Origin: Suillus spraguei | Lineage: Eukaryota; Basidiomycota; Agaricomycetes; Boletales; Suillaceae | DNA length: 64,000 nt | Direction of reading: 5' to 3' | NCBI GenBank assembly: GCA_016800925.1 | Contig: JABCPU010000149.1 | Location: 1 to 64,000, forward strand | Shown here: piece by piece, positions 50,606 through 63,010 of the stretch | Numbering within the stretch: the stretch's first letter is position 1 | Layout: the number at the start of each line of letters is the position of its first letter | The notes under the pieces: model-generated | The model's database searches: none | Seen by the model: only the letters and a program-made list of their open reading frames with translations | Told to the model about the DNA's origin: nothing | Translations under genes and position numbers: made by a program

Positions 50606-50994
50606 TGATCAGCACGTAGGGGGACTATGACATTTTATTGATAGTATTTGCCATTCGGTCGTAGAACAACAGAGTCACCTATAAAGGTGAATGGGATTAT
50701 ATAGGCAGTTATTCAACTCGTCTTGGGGCAGCATTTGTCTCGCCCGGAGAGGTGTACGGTCCAGCATGCGGTGCTGTGGCCCGTCACGAGTGAGGCCTTA
50801 CGGATACGCGAAAATCTGAATATCAGCTCAGTGCTGTACTTCCCATGATTGGCATTATACACTATTCTAGACGTGATAGTAAGGAAGACAGTCGTAGAGT
50901 CTGAGTACACATTGAATTGCGTGAGAACAATTTGGTAAAAGTCATTTGCAAGCTATCTGAGCAAAGCCATTGAGCATTTGGATTCGGTCATTTT

Positions 50995-53002
50995 TCACAG
51001 ACGGTTTCGGCGACACCTATTACAAGCGTGCATTTGACATCCCGCACAACGCTAATGGATATCATATCAGAAGGTGTGTTGACATAAGTAAACAACCCAA
51101 CGCAAACGACTTACGAAGAGGTATAGTGGGAGATGCTTCGCGCAACTCTCGCAACGGCCGCCACCGCTGCGGAATTTCCAGCTTGTGTGGTCACAGTCGT
51201 GGTCCACTCTGAGACGCTCCATGGCCTCCATGATCATATGTTGTCTGACGTCGTTCCTATTCAAGCCCGGCGTTGCGGTAGTTGATGCGGGCTGTGGCTC
51301 CGGCACTCCTGCGAACCATGTTGAAATGCGAGCGTTCGCCTCAGCACGGCGAGCCCTCCGAGTCTGGAAAGGGAGTGCTGGATGAGGTATCAGTGTTGGT
51401 TCCTCGCGATGGAGAGTCGTGACACGGGGTACAACAGGAAGAGGTGCTGGTGCTGGTGTCTCGCGACGGAGAGCTGGGGTACGGGGTACAACAGGAGGGG
51501 GTGCTGGGGCTGGTACTTCAGCACGGCGAGTCGTAGGCAGGATATTGACAACTGGTGCTGGTCTGGGGGCAGCCACAGGAACCTGTGGAAGGTCTGCAGG
51601 ACGAATATTGGCAACTGGCGCAGGTGCTGGCCTGCGTAAGTTAATAGGCTGATTTCTAGCAGCACCAGCAGCTGGCACTGGTTGGCGCGCTGCAGGTGCC
51701 TGTCGTGGAGGATTAGCAGGCTGGGCATGACGTGCAGGTGGCAACTGAGCATCCACGTGACGCTCCGCTGCAGCCAGGAGCCTGGCCTCGTCCCACTGCG
51801 GGCACCTGCAGTTTTTCCAGAGTACTTTGCACAGATAGCAGAACTCTGTCCTGCATCGGCAGGTCATGTGGAAACACCCCATGTTAAGCTCTATCATCTG
51901 AGCACAGCCTGGACAGCGTGCCCACCCCGAGGCGCGGCCGAGTGTGAGTACTTGCTCATTCTCTGCATCAGGCGTGCAGATGTGGGTGAACCCTTCGTAT
52001 CTGCCACGACATTTTCCGCACGTCCTCATCGTACACGTAGGGGATGGGCATGTAAAGACCTTGCTGAGAAACCCCTCATGTAATGGTCCGAGGAAACGGC
52101 TGCACGTTGGTGCAGCACAATAAACACGCTTTATGGTCCCAAATTCTCGAGCTTTCATAATGAACTCATTGAGGACAGTGTGTGTTAGGTGGGACATAAC
52201 TTGTGGGAGTGGAATGTTCTGGCGACAACATCGAGGAGGATACAGACTCTCGTCGCGCGTCGCTGATTGGAATAGGTCGGTGATGCAGCCAATATCATAG
52301 AAATGGCCACATGGTGCCCGAACTTCTGCTCCGAAGATTGGATCCTGACAGCTCACACAGTCATGACCAGTTGGCCTGATATGATAGTTTCAGTAATAGT
52401 ATATTATTGTAAGTAGTAATGCGTCTCACCGAGGAGGAGCTGGCCTAGTCGCAGTGGTGGGCGCTCGACCTGGATTTGTCAGTGGCGGGATCTGACCATC
52501 CGACGCAGGCGCTGAAAAAAAGGAGGCAAACCATTGGCCCCAAGTTTTCGTTTGTGTGGTTGTGCTAAAACTCTCGTCAGATGCTCCATAGGAACATTAC
52601 ACTCGCAAGCGTACTTTATCAAGGTGGGTTGGGGCGCTATAGCCTGAGCTTGCTGTGGTGCTACTGTTTCTGGCCTGCTTATCACTGTTAGTTTGGGGAA
52701 TCCCGCGATATATGACTTTACCTAGGTGCAGGATCAGGCTCTTCCACAGCAAGTCGCTGGGCAAGTGCCCGATCAGCATTGAACTCGGCAAGTTCTCGAG
52801 CATTCTGCATCAACAATGCAAAAGCAACTTCGCGGTCAGTGAGTCCCTCTCCTCGATGCACTCTGTTATCATATAAAGTCTGCAACCTCTCTACGTCAGA
52901 AAGCTCTAGTTCCGCAATCATGCGGGTAAGATCCTCCTCGTAGTTGTCTCTATCTCTTGGACCAGGGGCCGGACGTGGTCGTGAGGGACCAGCGACGTTC
53001 AT
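50995..53002 (-). CDS. RBR-type E3 ubiquitin ligase
   Basis: RING-in-between-RING ligase. The ATG is at 53002 (MNVAGPSRPRPAPGPRD). The N-terminal helical LTDREVAFALLMQNARELAE typifies a fungal subfamily. RING1 is CQDPIFGAEVRAPCGHFYDIGC, followed by the IBR (YCAAPTCSRFLGP, CPSPTCTMRTCGKCRG). RING2 is WARCPGCAQMIELNMGCFHMTC, RCRTEFCYLCK; the Cys after NMGC-FHM matches the catalytic position. A long Pro/Ala/Arg-rich stretch (51300-51740) follows. The tail CESCAKHLPLYLF splices to RCAGCQMHACNRCRRNRL, a small extra zinc-binding motif. Introns near 52370-52480 and 52686-52717 fit GT-AG. Probably cytosolic; substrate unknown. Confidence 0.87.
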
Positions 53003-53252
53003 GGCGATAAGAGAGAAAGAGACAAGCTCAAGCGTGAGAGCCTACAACGACATTCAACTAACTTCTGGAGGAGCGGTGCTAACACGTGCCCCCAATGTAT
53101 GTGGGCGTAACAAAGATTGGCGCTTAAATTCAATGACCCACAGGTTGTCACGGTACGTGCAATACTGCTGATAATCAGCAACGAGCTCCGGATCACTAGA
53201 GTTCTATTTTATTGTAGTATCCCCCAATAGCCCCTATCTGAGTAGCTTGTGA

Positions 53253-53990
53253 TTAGGTCAGACTGAATACGTCCTTCAGAATCTCGACCAGTTCTTCATC
53301 TTCAGCATCAGCGCTTGTGGGACTATGACAGCCTTGCTCGGCTGCAAACCTCTGTGCATACTCACGAGCCTCGTTTATCTTGAGGATGGTGGGCATCCCA
53401 AGCCGCTCGCCATCTTCAACAGAGCGACTCGATTGTTTACACAGAAGAATGTAGGCGGGCAAGAGGAACGATTTGTCGATGTTGTACTTATCATAAGTGA
53501 CAATTCGCTCGACAGGTTTCATATCAAGCTTTTGGAGCTGTCGGACTGCCAGGTTTCGCACGCCTGGAAATTTCCATCGTGTGGCTAGGTCAAGGATAGT
53601 GATCCAGTGGTTCACGGGCTGTTCATCATACTTATATTGACTTGGATTCCAAACATTCAGTCCACCAAAGAACATGAGCTGGGAAAGAGGACTCACGGGT
53701 TGTAGAATACCCATAACAGTCGCTCAAACTCACTGATCTTGACATCATCAAGTCGAAACGCTGTCTTGTCGGACTGACCATCTCCCTGTGGCCCAGCTGC
53801 TCTGAATCCCTCCCGGAAGTATTCAGACTCTCTTTCAAAAAAGTACTTGTGTACCCGAAAGACGGTGCCCTCGACCTGATCGATGGCAGATTTATCAGCA
53901 CCAACAAGATTAAACAAAAGGAAGACGTGCATGAATTGACACGCTTCCGTCATGCAAGTAATACTGGGGATGGCGTGTTATTCGGGACAT
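53253..53990 (-). CDS. BTB/POZ domain protein
   Basis: The likely first exon starts at the ATG at 53990 (MSRITRHPQYYLHDGSV). A 51-nt intron is followed by VEGTVFRVHKYFFERESEYF, then FRLDDVKISEFERLLWVFYN, a second intron (about 53640-53695), YDEQPVNHWITILDLATRWK, FPGVRNLAVRQLQKLDMKPV, and a C-terminal helix ending EILKDVFSLT. The BTB fold here (VH+xxxF, then the EF-R-LLWVFYNP strand) belongs to the large Agaricomycete BTB family. These may act as Cullin-3 substrate adaptors; no partner domain (kelch, BACK) is visible. The exact joint after GSV is uncertain because the expected FLVE block is degenerate. Confidence 0.78.
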
Positions 53991-55188
53991 GCCCATATTT
54001 CTGATGGTCAAAACTGTTGGATAACGATGAAGCGTCAAAACGTCTTCCCAGACCCCACTCTTATCTGGTGCCATGGCCACAGCATTACCTTCTGTATTCC
54101 ATTCACATACGTGTTATTTAGGAACAAGGTTAAGGCAAATGTAACCAATGTGCAGCAAGCTTCGAATCATCCCACAAAAGGCTGTTGCGGAAAATCAAAT
54201 GAGGAACCTAGGAGTGCGGAGATAGGTCGTACACGAGGCATGATGGGCTGTGTGCGATAATGAAACCTGTGCAAGATGATCACGGTCTCACCGCACGGTA
54301 CTTGTAGAGAAGCAGTACTAGTGTCAGGGTCCAACAAGGATCCACATTGGTCCTTTGAAAGAAGTAGTACTGATCACTTCAACTTATGGACTGTCAACCA
54401 GTCTAGAAGGCACACATACATTATGAACTTGCGCTTGCACCCCACCTCTAGTTGAGGAATCGCAACGTGCATTTGGCATCGCAGATGTTTGAGATTGAGT
54501 CATGCAAGACCAACAATCCCAAGAGAGTACTGCATTTACAGCATGATCATCATCCCGTCATTATAACACGTTGACTTGAGCAAGGTTTTGATGAGGCAAT
54601 TGTGAAATTCAATTTAGGTGCCTGAATGACTCGGAATCGCTGCTTGCTTGCGAAGAAAGACGCCTGCTGTTCTGCCTCAGTCGTTATCGCAATCCGGAGT
54701 TCTTGAGTCTTTGGGGATTATACGAGACCTGGCCCTGCTGGAGCCAAGGGTGGCGTGTTGAGTGCAGAAACTTTCGACAACTATAAGAAGGGAGTTATAA
54801 GTACATTAGACATGACTAGACGGGGGTATATCAGTTAACTGACACAGATCCGGGCACCTAGCCTAGTAGCCATTGTCTTCTGTTCTTGATCAACTAAGAA
54901 ATTGAATACTCCGAAGAGCTTGAGCAGCCTTCCAGAATCCAAACTGAGCCAGAGCATGCACTCGACAAACTCTCGCACAGTTTATGTACATAAAAGTGTT
55001 GCGGCGTTGTCCAGCACGTCGATCGTGGGCCCGGATTGGTGGGCCACTTTAGTATTATGTTGGTGTTTGAGACGTTGAAGTTGAAAAGCTAGCTTTCGGC
55101 AAACAACCATCTACACTGATCCAGTTGCATAACGAAATTTCGCTCAGTATAAAGGGCACAGCGGTATATAAGATCCAGAAATTCTATT
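53991..55188. other. Intergenic, no gene seen
   Basis: About 1.2 kb of AT-rich sequence between the BTB gene and EXO70. Only a short open frame without an identifiable family. Confidence 0.5.
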
Positions 55189-57566
55189 ATGGACGATGAT
55201 AGTGCCGAAATCGAGCTTGTATGTCCTTCCTCCAGATGGATTCACAAAGTGTTAACTGTTCTGTCGTAATGCAGCTAGAGCAGAACCTCAACAAAACGCA
55301 TCAGATCTCACAACGGATGACTTGTGTGTGATTCCCAGTCATGTTTAACTGTTCGACTACACTTCATAATATACTGTAACAGCCATCTTGACAAATTTCG
55401 ACACTCGCCTCGTGAAACTTGAGAAGTCTATCCTACCACTATACAACTCGACACAGAAGCTTAAGCAACGGGCTCATAGTTGGGTAGTCCAGATTGCTTC
55501 ATAGACAAAACTCATCGGGTTATACACAGATATTGATCGCGCTCTGCTGAAGATCGACGAGGTTGCTAGTAGTCAAGATGGTATTGCCGTAGAAGAAGGT
55601 TTGGTTTTACGGGGGTACGTTACAGTTTGATCAAGGCTTGGGACATAACTAAATCATGAACAGGCCGCAACTTGGTCAACTTGAAGCATACATTGATATC
55701 CTTGAACGCCTCAATGCTGCTATTGCATTCAAGTCTTCTGATGCAGATTCAAGGGATATGGTACAATTCAGATTCACGCATTGCTATCTTACATGCTTTC
55801 TAATCGTCTTTCCAAGGCGCGACTGATCGAGACTGGTGCGAAGAAGCTTACGCAGTTGTATACTAAGCTTGTCGCAGAAGGCTCCTCGGGATCTCCGCCA
55901 GTTTCAGGTCTTGCATTTATGCTCACTGAGTTCCCCCCTTCTCTGATATCCTCCCTCACACCCCTGGTTGCCTTCCTCCGTACTCTGCCCCTTCCATCAA
56001 CGCATCCCTCTCACCCCGCTGCTTCGGCTATCTTAAACACTCTCAAGGATGCACAGCGAGGGTATGCGGACATGCGTGGGAGTTGGAGTCGCAAAGCGCT
56101 CGAAACGCATTCTCGACGAGTTGTGGATAGAGCCGAGACTCTAGATGGCGTGGCTGCTGGGAAGGAGTTTAGCATCTGGATAGACAATTTGCTTAAAGTC
56201 ACCGAGGTACTTTTTTTTAGTTATTGTCATATCTTGCAAATTCTCAACAGAGCATGAATACACAGACCGAATACATCCTCCTCACCGAACTCGCCCCACT
56301 ATTTAACAGCACCCTCATTGCATCGACTTACGATACCCTTCTTACTCCTCTCCTGACCCTCTTTACGGATACCTTGTCTTCTCTGACATCCCTTATTAAG
56401 CGTTCACTGCACAAATACACGTTCCATGCCCTTTCTGCATTTTCTGCCTTAACAATGTCTCAGACTCGCTGGGAATCTGTGTTGGCAAAACGTGGACGGG
56501 AGGGAAATGAGTTACGAGACGGGCTAAATGCGATCCGTGGTGTATGCCTCCGGAGCTTTCCCGAATTATTGGCTGATTTGAAGCTTGCCGCTACTGGCAA
56601 GGGTGGTGACCTGAGTGTCAGCTTAGCGGATATCACTATTTCGGTATGTTAAGACAGTTTTTTGCTTTGTATTCACTCGCACTGAACAAATATAGACCGT
56701 GCAGTATCTGAATCGCATACCTGATGTCCAGGATGCTGTCGGGTCTGCGTTATCTGCGCTCGGGGATGGGAATTGGAAAATGGGTGACGGGAAGCAAGTA
56801 GGGAAAACCCTCAAGTCCAGCTCTGTAGATACCAACGAAAAAGTCCTGATTCAGCACTTTGTTTGTGAGCTGTGTTTTCTCTCCTTTGTTCGAATATAAT
56901 TCATTCAAGCTGCAGATGACGTTATGAATACTATGATCGGGAGCCTCACAACTTTGTCACGCACACAACGCCGGCCTCCCTTCAGTTCTGTGTTCCTCCT
57001 CAACAATATCTCACATCTTGTGTCTCACCTCGTTTTACGTCCCACGAATCCCAACACACCTTCCCTGCTGTCTAAGCCCACATCAGACTTCCTGACCTCG
57101 TCATGGCGCACCGCAAAGGCAGGTTATTTTGATGCCAACTTCTCACCTCTAATGCAAACACTCGCCGACGACACACGAGATAAGACGAGCGGCAGTGGTT
57201 GGAAGGCGGCAGCGAAGGAGAAATTTACGCGCTTTTACGACTTGCTTGAAGAGGTTGGAGAACGACATCGGATAGCAAAAGTATTAGAAGATGATTCAGA
57301 GGAGAGGAGCGCTGTTGGGGAGGAGGTAGTAAGACTGGTTATTCCATCGTTGCAACGGTTCATGCAAAAGCAGAAGGAGAAAGAGTTCAGCAAGAGTGAG
57401 CTTCTTGCCATTCTCATATGTAATAAACTGACACTTTAGCAGATCCTCAAAAGTGTAAGCCGTCCTGGATTTTTGCGCGAATCTGCTTCGTCTGATAACG
57501 CGTCTCATAGATATCAAGCTGTCTCCTGAAGAAGTGGAGTCTCGGATCAGGAATTTCTACTACTAG
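55189..57566 (+). CDS. EXO70: Exocyst complex component EXO70
   Basis: Exocyst subunit that tethers secretory vesicles by binding PI(4,5)P2 and Rho GTPases. The ATG is at 55189 (MDDDSAEIELLEQNLNKTH), with a coiled N-terminus LTNFDTRLVKLEKSILPLYN. Then LEAYIDILERLNAAIAFKSS, RLIETGAKKLTQLYTKLV, SPPVSGLAF, GYADMRGSWSRKALETHS, LTELAPLF, TLLTPLLTLFTDTLSSLTS, NIRGV-type segments, YLNRIPDVQDAVGSALSAL, VFLLNNISHLVSHLVLRP and a C-terminal block EKFTRFYDLLEEVGERHRIA. The end reads IKLSPEEVESRIRNFYY. About 12 exons with short introns. The C-terminal EVESRIRNFY is the family signature. Frames join normally at most junctions. Confidence 0.92.
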
Positions 57567-57729
57567 TTCTCTATTCACATTATAAGTGAGCTTCATTCTA
57601 CCCGAGACGCACCGCTAGTTGGGGTTGAAGCAATTCATGCTGCTATTGGAATTACAGGCGATGCATTACAAAGTTCTTCACTACTTCAGTCTATTCTCCA
57701 GATTGAATCCACGACCACCATTCCATCAC

Positions 57730-60410
57730 TCACAACCAAATCCTCTCTAGCGTTTTCTCAAAGTCGTTTGCGCAAGAAACTGTTAAAATGTCCTCCGTGG
57801 TCTGCCTCCTCCAGTGGTTGCGCACGGTGTCCATGCCAGGACGACGAAACCGCTTAAACAAGAAACATATGTAGCTTTCTCCCCGTTTCAATGTTCCTTT
57901 GTCGGCATCATCATGGTCATGATAGTTAACAATCCCGATCATCCATTCTGTCGTAGATGCCGGTGGGAAGAAGTGAGATTGTACGACCAGCTTCTTGAGC
58001 GGTGATACCCAGCGGCGACCTGCGGGTCGGGAAAGGAAAGTTGACTGCCATTGGCTTTGGTCAACGGAGGCAGGAAGCATGAGCAGTTTGACCTGCACGC
58101 CACGCTTTGTCATTGAGAAATTAAAGTCACCGCAACCCTCTCCCCACCACGAGATCTGGCGATTCCTAAGCATATCCAGTGCCGTTTCATTAGTAGTGCG
58201 GTAACAGCCAGGTTCCGTTGGATAACCAGGAAGCCCGCCAGCCCACACAAGAATTTGCCATTCCTTGCAGTTCTGAATTAGTTCTGCTATGAACCTTTTG
58301 AACGCCCGATCTCCTTCTCCATAGGCGATGGTTATGCTAACGTCAAAGATACCAGTGAGGGAGTATGCGACATCCTCGATGCGGGTTGTCTTCCTGCTCG
58401 CGGCCCAGGTCATCTTCTCCCAGGCACGGTCTGGCCCGGGGCGAAAGTTGCACAGGTCATTCAGAGGGATTCTAGTAACCCGGGAAAGAGCAGACACGAC
58501 CGCCGCGTCATCCTTGTCGTTTTCATTATCCGTCAGGGGTGTCCATCTGGGACCGTAAAACTTCATCCTGAGGGGTGCAAGGAGCTCCTGCAACGTCCAG
58601 CCACGAAGGAACCACTCATCAATTCCTAGCGTCTCCAACGATTCCGATTGAGCCAGATGCACGATGCATATATAGGCATCGCGATACCATCTGTACATCG
58701 AACGTATGGCTTCATCGAGCTCCGAGCTGCTTTCCTTATTGATACAGCATGTGTCAGACCATGCGAAACGGCAATCATAGAGTTCCTTCGCTCTTGTGCA
58801 AAACTCGCGCAACTTCTCGTAACCTGCCCCTTCGCGTTTTCCTGACTTCAAGTCTTGGAACGTTGGCTCCAATTTTCCCCATCTGTGTGATAGAATAGCA
58901 TATTTGAGCATGTCGGGAATCAACCTTGACTCTATAGCGGACTTTCTCGACCATCCCCTATGCTTGGATATGTCCTCCTCCGAGATCTTCTCTGGTTCCA
59001 GTATGGTAAGAAGTTCTTCCCGTGAGATCAATCTCATCTCTGGGATATAGATCAGATGTGATGGAACCTGATCAAAAACACGTCGTTTGAACTCAATCAT
59101 TACATCAGGAATACCATAGGAAGAACTGTGCTGATATCCGAATCAGCTTGAACACAAACATAAATTCAATGAACGAACTAACCTCGGGGACCACAGCTTC
59201 CACGGTGTGTGGTATTCCAGGTATACAACGTAAAGATTCTTCGTGCACAAAGGCTAGGATCTGATCTGCAGAAGGGCGATCCGCAGGCCGAAGTGAGAAG
59301 CATCGTCGGAGGAAAGATGAATCTTGATCGCTGATTCCTTCTGGAAATGGCGGAACTTGGCTGTCACGCAAACGGGCCTTCACAGTGTCATCTGGAGCTT
59401 TTTGCCAGGGCTCCTGTCCAGAAAGAACCTAAGAAAGATGTTAAATACGGCGATGCCAATGTCGATGAAGGAAACCAGTACATGAATCATGTTGCAACCG
59501 AAAGACCACACATCGCTTTGGGACGTCGGAAGCGCGCTGGAGCAATTGATCATTAACTCGGGAGCTGTCCACTGAACATCGCCCAGACGGGTCTCGTAAG
59601 ATTCTGATTCCGCAATCTCATCGAGCATCGTGGAAAGCCCACTACCCTTTACGAAGGCACGGCCATTCGAGTCCACTAAGATGTTATGCTGATATCAGCA
59701 GATCGGAGATCAGTACTCAGTGCTTGCTTGCCTATTTTTCGATAGGAACTTACACCGCTTAGATTTCCGTGAACCACTGCAAAAGAGTGCACTATAAAAA
59801 ATAACTTGAGAATGCCCACTATTGTAGGCGAGCAAATATACAATACTGCAGCGCTAAGGAAATATCTTGTAGCTAAAAAAAATTAGATGGGACGAAATCA
59901 TAATCAAAATCACCCACCAGGCGAAAACGTTCATGGCGCGTTAGTATATTTTGACGTCTGACTAGTAACTCGATTAAGCTCCCACTGTCGATCCAAGGTG
60001 ACACAAGGCCAGGCAAAGGGCCATATCCGTGAACGAGCCCGAGCAAAGGCAAAATGTGCTCATTCTGAAGTCGCCCCCATACTTTGATTTCTCGTCTCAA
60101 TTCCTCGCCTTTTTTACAGAGTGGGTCAGAGTCATGCTGAACCTTGATGACCTGGACTGCAACCTGGTGGTGTTTAGAATTATTAGCTAGTATCGATCGA
60201 CTAGCGGAGACCTACTGGAGAAGATTCAGAAGGCGAGTTCCAACTGCATTTGAAGATTTTTGCATAGCCGCCCGCTGCAGCCGGTTCGTCCGAGTGTTTG
60301 ATTATTTGATCAGTGAGATCAGGGATGCTACTGAGGCACAGATTTAGCGAGACGGAAGCTACATTCTTGAGAGAAAATTCGCACATGGGAGTTTCGAATA
60401 CTGATGACAT
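57730..60410 (-). CDS. Pseudokinase-HET domain fusion protein
   Basis: A single spliced frame from the ATG at 60410 joins two domains. The N-terminal ~65 residues (MSSVFETPMCEFSLKNVA... EPAAAGGYAKIFKCSWN) include a kinase-like glycine loop. A TKL-type kinase domain follows: VAVQVIKVQHDSD (beta-3 Lys is Gln), HILPLLGLVHGYGPLPGLVS, VHGNLSGHNILVDSNG (HRD Asp is Asn), FVKGSGLST (DFG is GSG), DVQWTAPELM, QSDVWSFGC, PADRPSADQILAF. All three catalytic residues are missing, so it is a pseudokinase. An intron (about 59118-59180, GAG|GTTAGT ... ATATCAG|CAC) then joins in phase to SSYGIPDVMIEFKRRVFD and a HET domain: YAILSHRWG, FAWSDTCCINKESSSELDEA, IRSMYRWYRDAYICIVHLAQ, WFLRGWTLQELLAPL, RIEDVAYSLTGIFDV, YGEGDRAFKRF. 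HET domains drive heterokaryon incompatibility and cell death. Total is roughly 830 aa. If the intron is not used, two adjacent genes remain possible. Confidence 0.8.
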
Positions 60411-61123
60411 TACTTCTTGCGAGTTAGATGGTTACTGCAGAGGTGTGGGTGTACCTAGGTGCTTGGCGATTATTTCCCATCCACTTAATGACTAATGATA
60501 TTGCAACCGAGCATGGATGTGGATGAGCCTTGACAATGGAAAGGCATCTGTATCGTTTATTCTATATAACCCTGGCGAGACTGTTCACCGAAGTCGGAGA
60601 ACGTATGATGGTGTAAGCGACGTTGGTGGCCCGTGTGACGCGTCTTGCATGGTGACTCCTATGACCATCGAGCAATTTTATGGACTAGTAGTGAAGCTAA
60701 TTGGCATGCAGATCGATCATCATGATAGATACCAGAGTCACGCTTGTCTGAGTCGAGCGTGTAGAAGTCGTGCCAGAATGTGGAGCATCTCGAACCAAGC
60801 GCGAGTCTAAGTAAGTGACACCGAGGCAATGATATTCTGTTTGAAATATTGATTGGTCAGTCACCAGCCTCGAAACAATTATCACCATCGTGCAACTTAT
60901 GCGATTGACATTCATGCACTCCTGCATCGTCAAGTTGTTGGGGTGTGGAGAAATGATGATATCGAACGAACGCGGAGATTGTACTTGTAACTGTGCTAAT
61001 CCGTCGAAACAAGCAAGCAAAAGACCAAACACCGCGGCTAGTGCGCTCACTGGCAGGTATGGCTCATGTAACGTGTGATGGCATGTGACACTATGTGACT
61101 AGCTGTGACCCGAAACACTAGTA
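60411..61123. other. Intergenic, no gene seen
   Basis: Contains upstream sequence of the HET gene. Short frames only, none recognised. Confidence 0.5.
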
Positions 61124-61315
61124 CTAGTATTGTGTAGCGTATGAGTTGTAATAGTCAGAGCCCAGCGTTCTCGAGTTCCGCCAGAATGGAATTGGGCAGG
61201 ACTCGATGTCCTTCCGCTTGGCATGGCCCCAACACTGTTCAATGAAATTCAGCTCGCAGTAAAATTTCGGAACAGAAATCCCGCGCACTTCACAGGCCAT
61301 TTCCCACGCAACCAA
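61124..61315 (-). mobile_element. DDE transposase C-terminal relic
   Basis: The frame reads VPKFYCELNFIEQCWGHAKR, matching the third catalytic-acid block (CELNxIExxWGxxKR) of a DDE-superfamily transposase common in Agaricomycetes. Sequence before and after does not continue the enzyme, so only a fragment of about 50 residues survives. The minus-strand continuation towards 61124 is degenerate. No terminal inverted repeats were identified. It sits in an AT-rich gap, with poly-T at 61410-61421. Confidence 0.75.
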
Positions 61316-61702
61316 GGCTCATAACATTCATTTTCTTAATGGCACTTTCAATTTCAAAAATCCAGCCGCGCAGCGTTGTGCGCAGTGTAAATACAAAGAA
61401 CCCTGCGCGATTTTTTTTTTTGCAAAATAGGTTTTTTACAATTGCCATTAACATTTCAAACAAAAGTACGCTTTGTCACGTTTCGTTAGCGGAAAATGCG
61501 TGACGCATAAGCCTATACGTAAGTTGACAACTTGCAGTATGTAATAGCAAAAATAATTTTTGCCGCTCGCGGAACTTGCTTCCAAGAAGTTCCAACCGAA
61601 TCATGATGGTGGCGCAATACCGTACTCAGGCACTAAATGACGCTCGAGCCTTGAGACCTATCTGCGAGACCTCCCCGGGTTCACGACTTTAAGACTTGCA
61701 GG

Positions 61703-63010
61703 ATGCAGTGGGTAGACAGTGTCCGACAGTTCATCCTCAATTATTCCTGGCTATCAACACCTATCATTGCGGCGATTGGATGGTGCCAGACCTGGGTTAT
61801 CGCCTCTATTTTTCTTTCTATGGGAAAGTCCAACGAGATTGTTGACGCCATCGAAGAATCACGAATACAGAGTTCCTTTGTGAGATATTATACTCAAGAC
61901 AGAGAGGACCCAGGTGTGTCGGAACAGTCCACTTGTAATTATGTTGCAGAGCAAAGGTACACGGGTAAGTGAGTCCTTCCATGCCTTTCCGTTCGAGGCG
62001 TTGAGGCGCTTTATCGGACTCAGGTCTAGCAAAACGCACGGTACTTGCTGCATGGCTTGCAGACCACTCCACCGCAACTCCCAAAAAGGCCGTTGGCGTG
62101 ATGTCGATGGACCCAGGGCTCAGCACGCAGCTTCTTGATCTTTATCACTCGGTCTGCGATGCAGGCCACCTCGCATATGTATCATTCATCATTCAAATAG
62201 TCGGCTCTCTCTACGGTATCGTGACGGTCTCGATCATTTGGGTAGATGATGCGCATCTCAGAGATCAAGCTTATGGCGTCCAGCTGCAGCAACAACTCGC
62301 CGCGCTCACTATCAACCGCGGACTGTGGTCCATTGCAGCTCTTGGCGCATTCTTCCCGTGGTCATCTCTTCACGCTCTCTATTTGACGACGGCTATTGCT
62401 GTTGCACTAGAATTTCTCTTCGCTGCAAGGGGATTCCTCATTGGCTGGCATATGAGCTTGCTTCCTGGTATCATCCGTTTCTTTGTTATCTTTTCGTGGC
62501 TGCTTCCTAGCGCTGAGGCGCTGACGCTGATATTCGGTATGTTTTTGCGCTTTTCATTTGTTAGTTCTGCATTCACACGTACCCCAGGCCTTATCGCAAT
62601 GAAGATGGAAGTTTCATTCATTTCTGCCAAGGTGATCATCTTCGGACTCCCGGCACTGTGGTTAATACTTGGGCCGTTGCTCATCATCGGAGCATCGTTG
62701 GGGTCGCACTTTGGTATGCTGGATTGTCTTGTGTCCACTTCTAGCCTGTGCGCCACAGCTTGAGCGAACCGATATGCAATCAGGCGGATGTTGGAAGGAG
62801 CAAGTGGATCTTGCCGTTTCTTATCCTATTTTACATATTGGTATGAGTTTTCTCAACAACTGCGTATATTTTCTCATCCACATCACGCAGTTTTTTGTTG
62901 TTGAAGCACATGATATTCGTGCGACTCTTCTGTTTTCAGTCATCCCAGCGCTCAGTTTGCGAGAGGTTACAATCACATCACATCCCAGCCAAACGAATAG
63001 AGTGCATTGA
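61703..63010 (+). CDS. Multi-spanning membrane protein, hypothetical
   Basis: The ATG is at 61703 (MQWVDSVRQFILNYSWLST). An intron at 61965-62023 joins in frame to LAKRTVLAAWLADHSTATPK. Hydrophobic helices follow: LAYVSFIIQIVGSLYGIVTV, GLWSIAALGAFFPWSSLHAL, YLTTAIAVALEFLFAARGFL, IIRFFVIFSWLLPSAEALTL and FGLPALWLILGPLLIIGASL. A very short intron (62714-62744) may link to ACAPQLERTDMQSGGCWKEQ and a last segment FLNNCVYFLIHITQFFVVEA. A likely N-terminal helix (STPIIAAIGWCQTWVIASIF) brings the total to six or seven membrane spans. No family or function was recognised; the 3' structure is uncertain. Confidence 0.55.

Noticed and set aside
61100..61702. Complete DNA transposon
   Set aside because: Only the last DDE block is recognisable, with no terminal inverted repeats or upstream catalytic residues.
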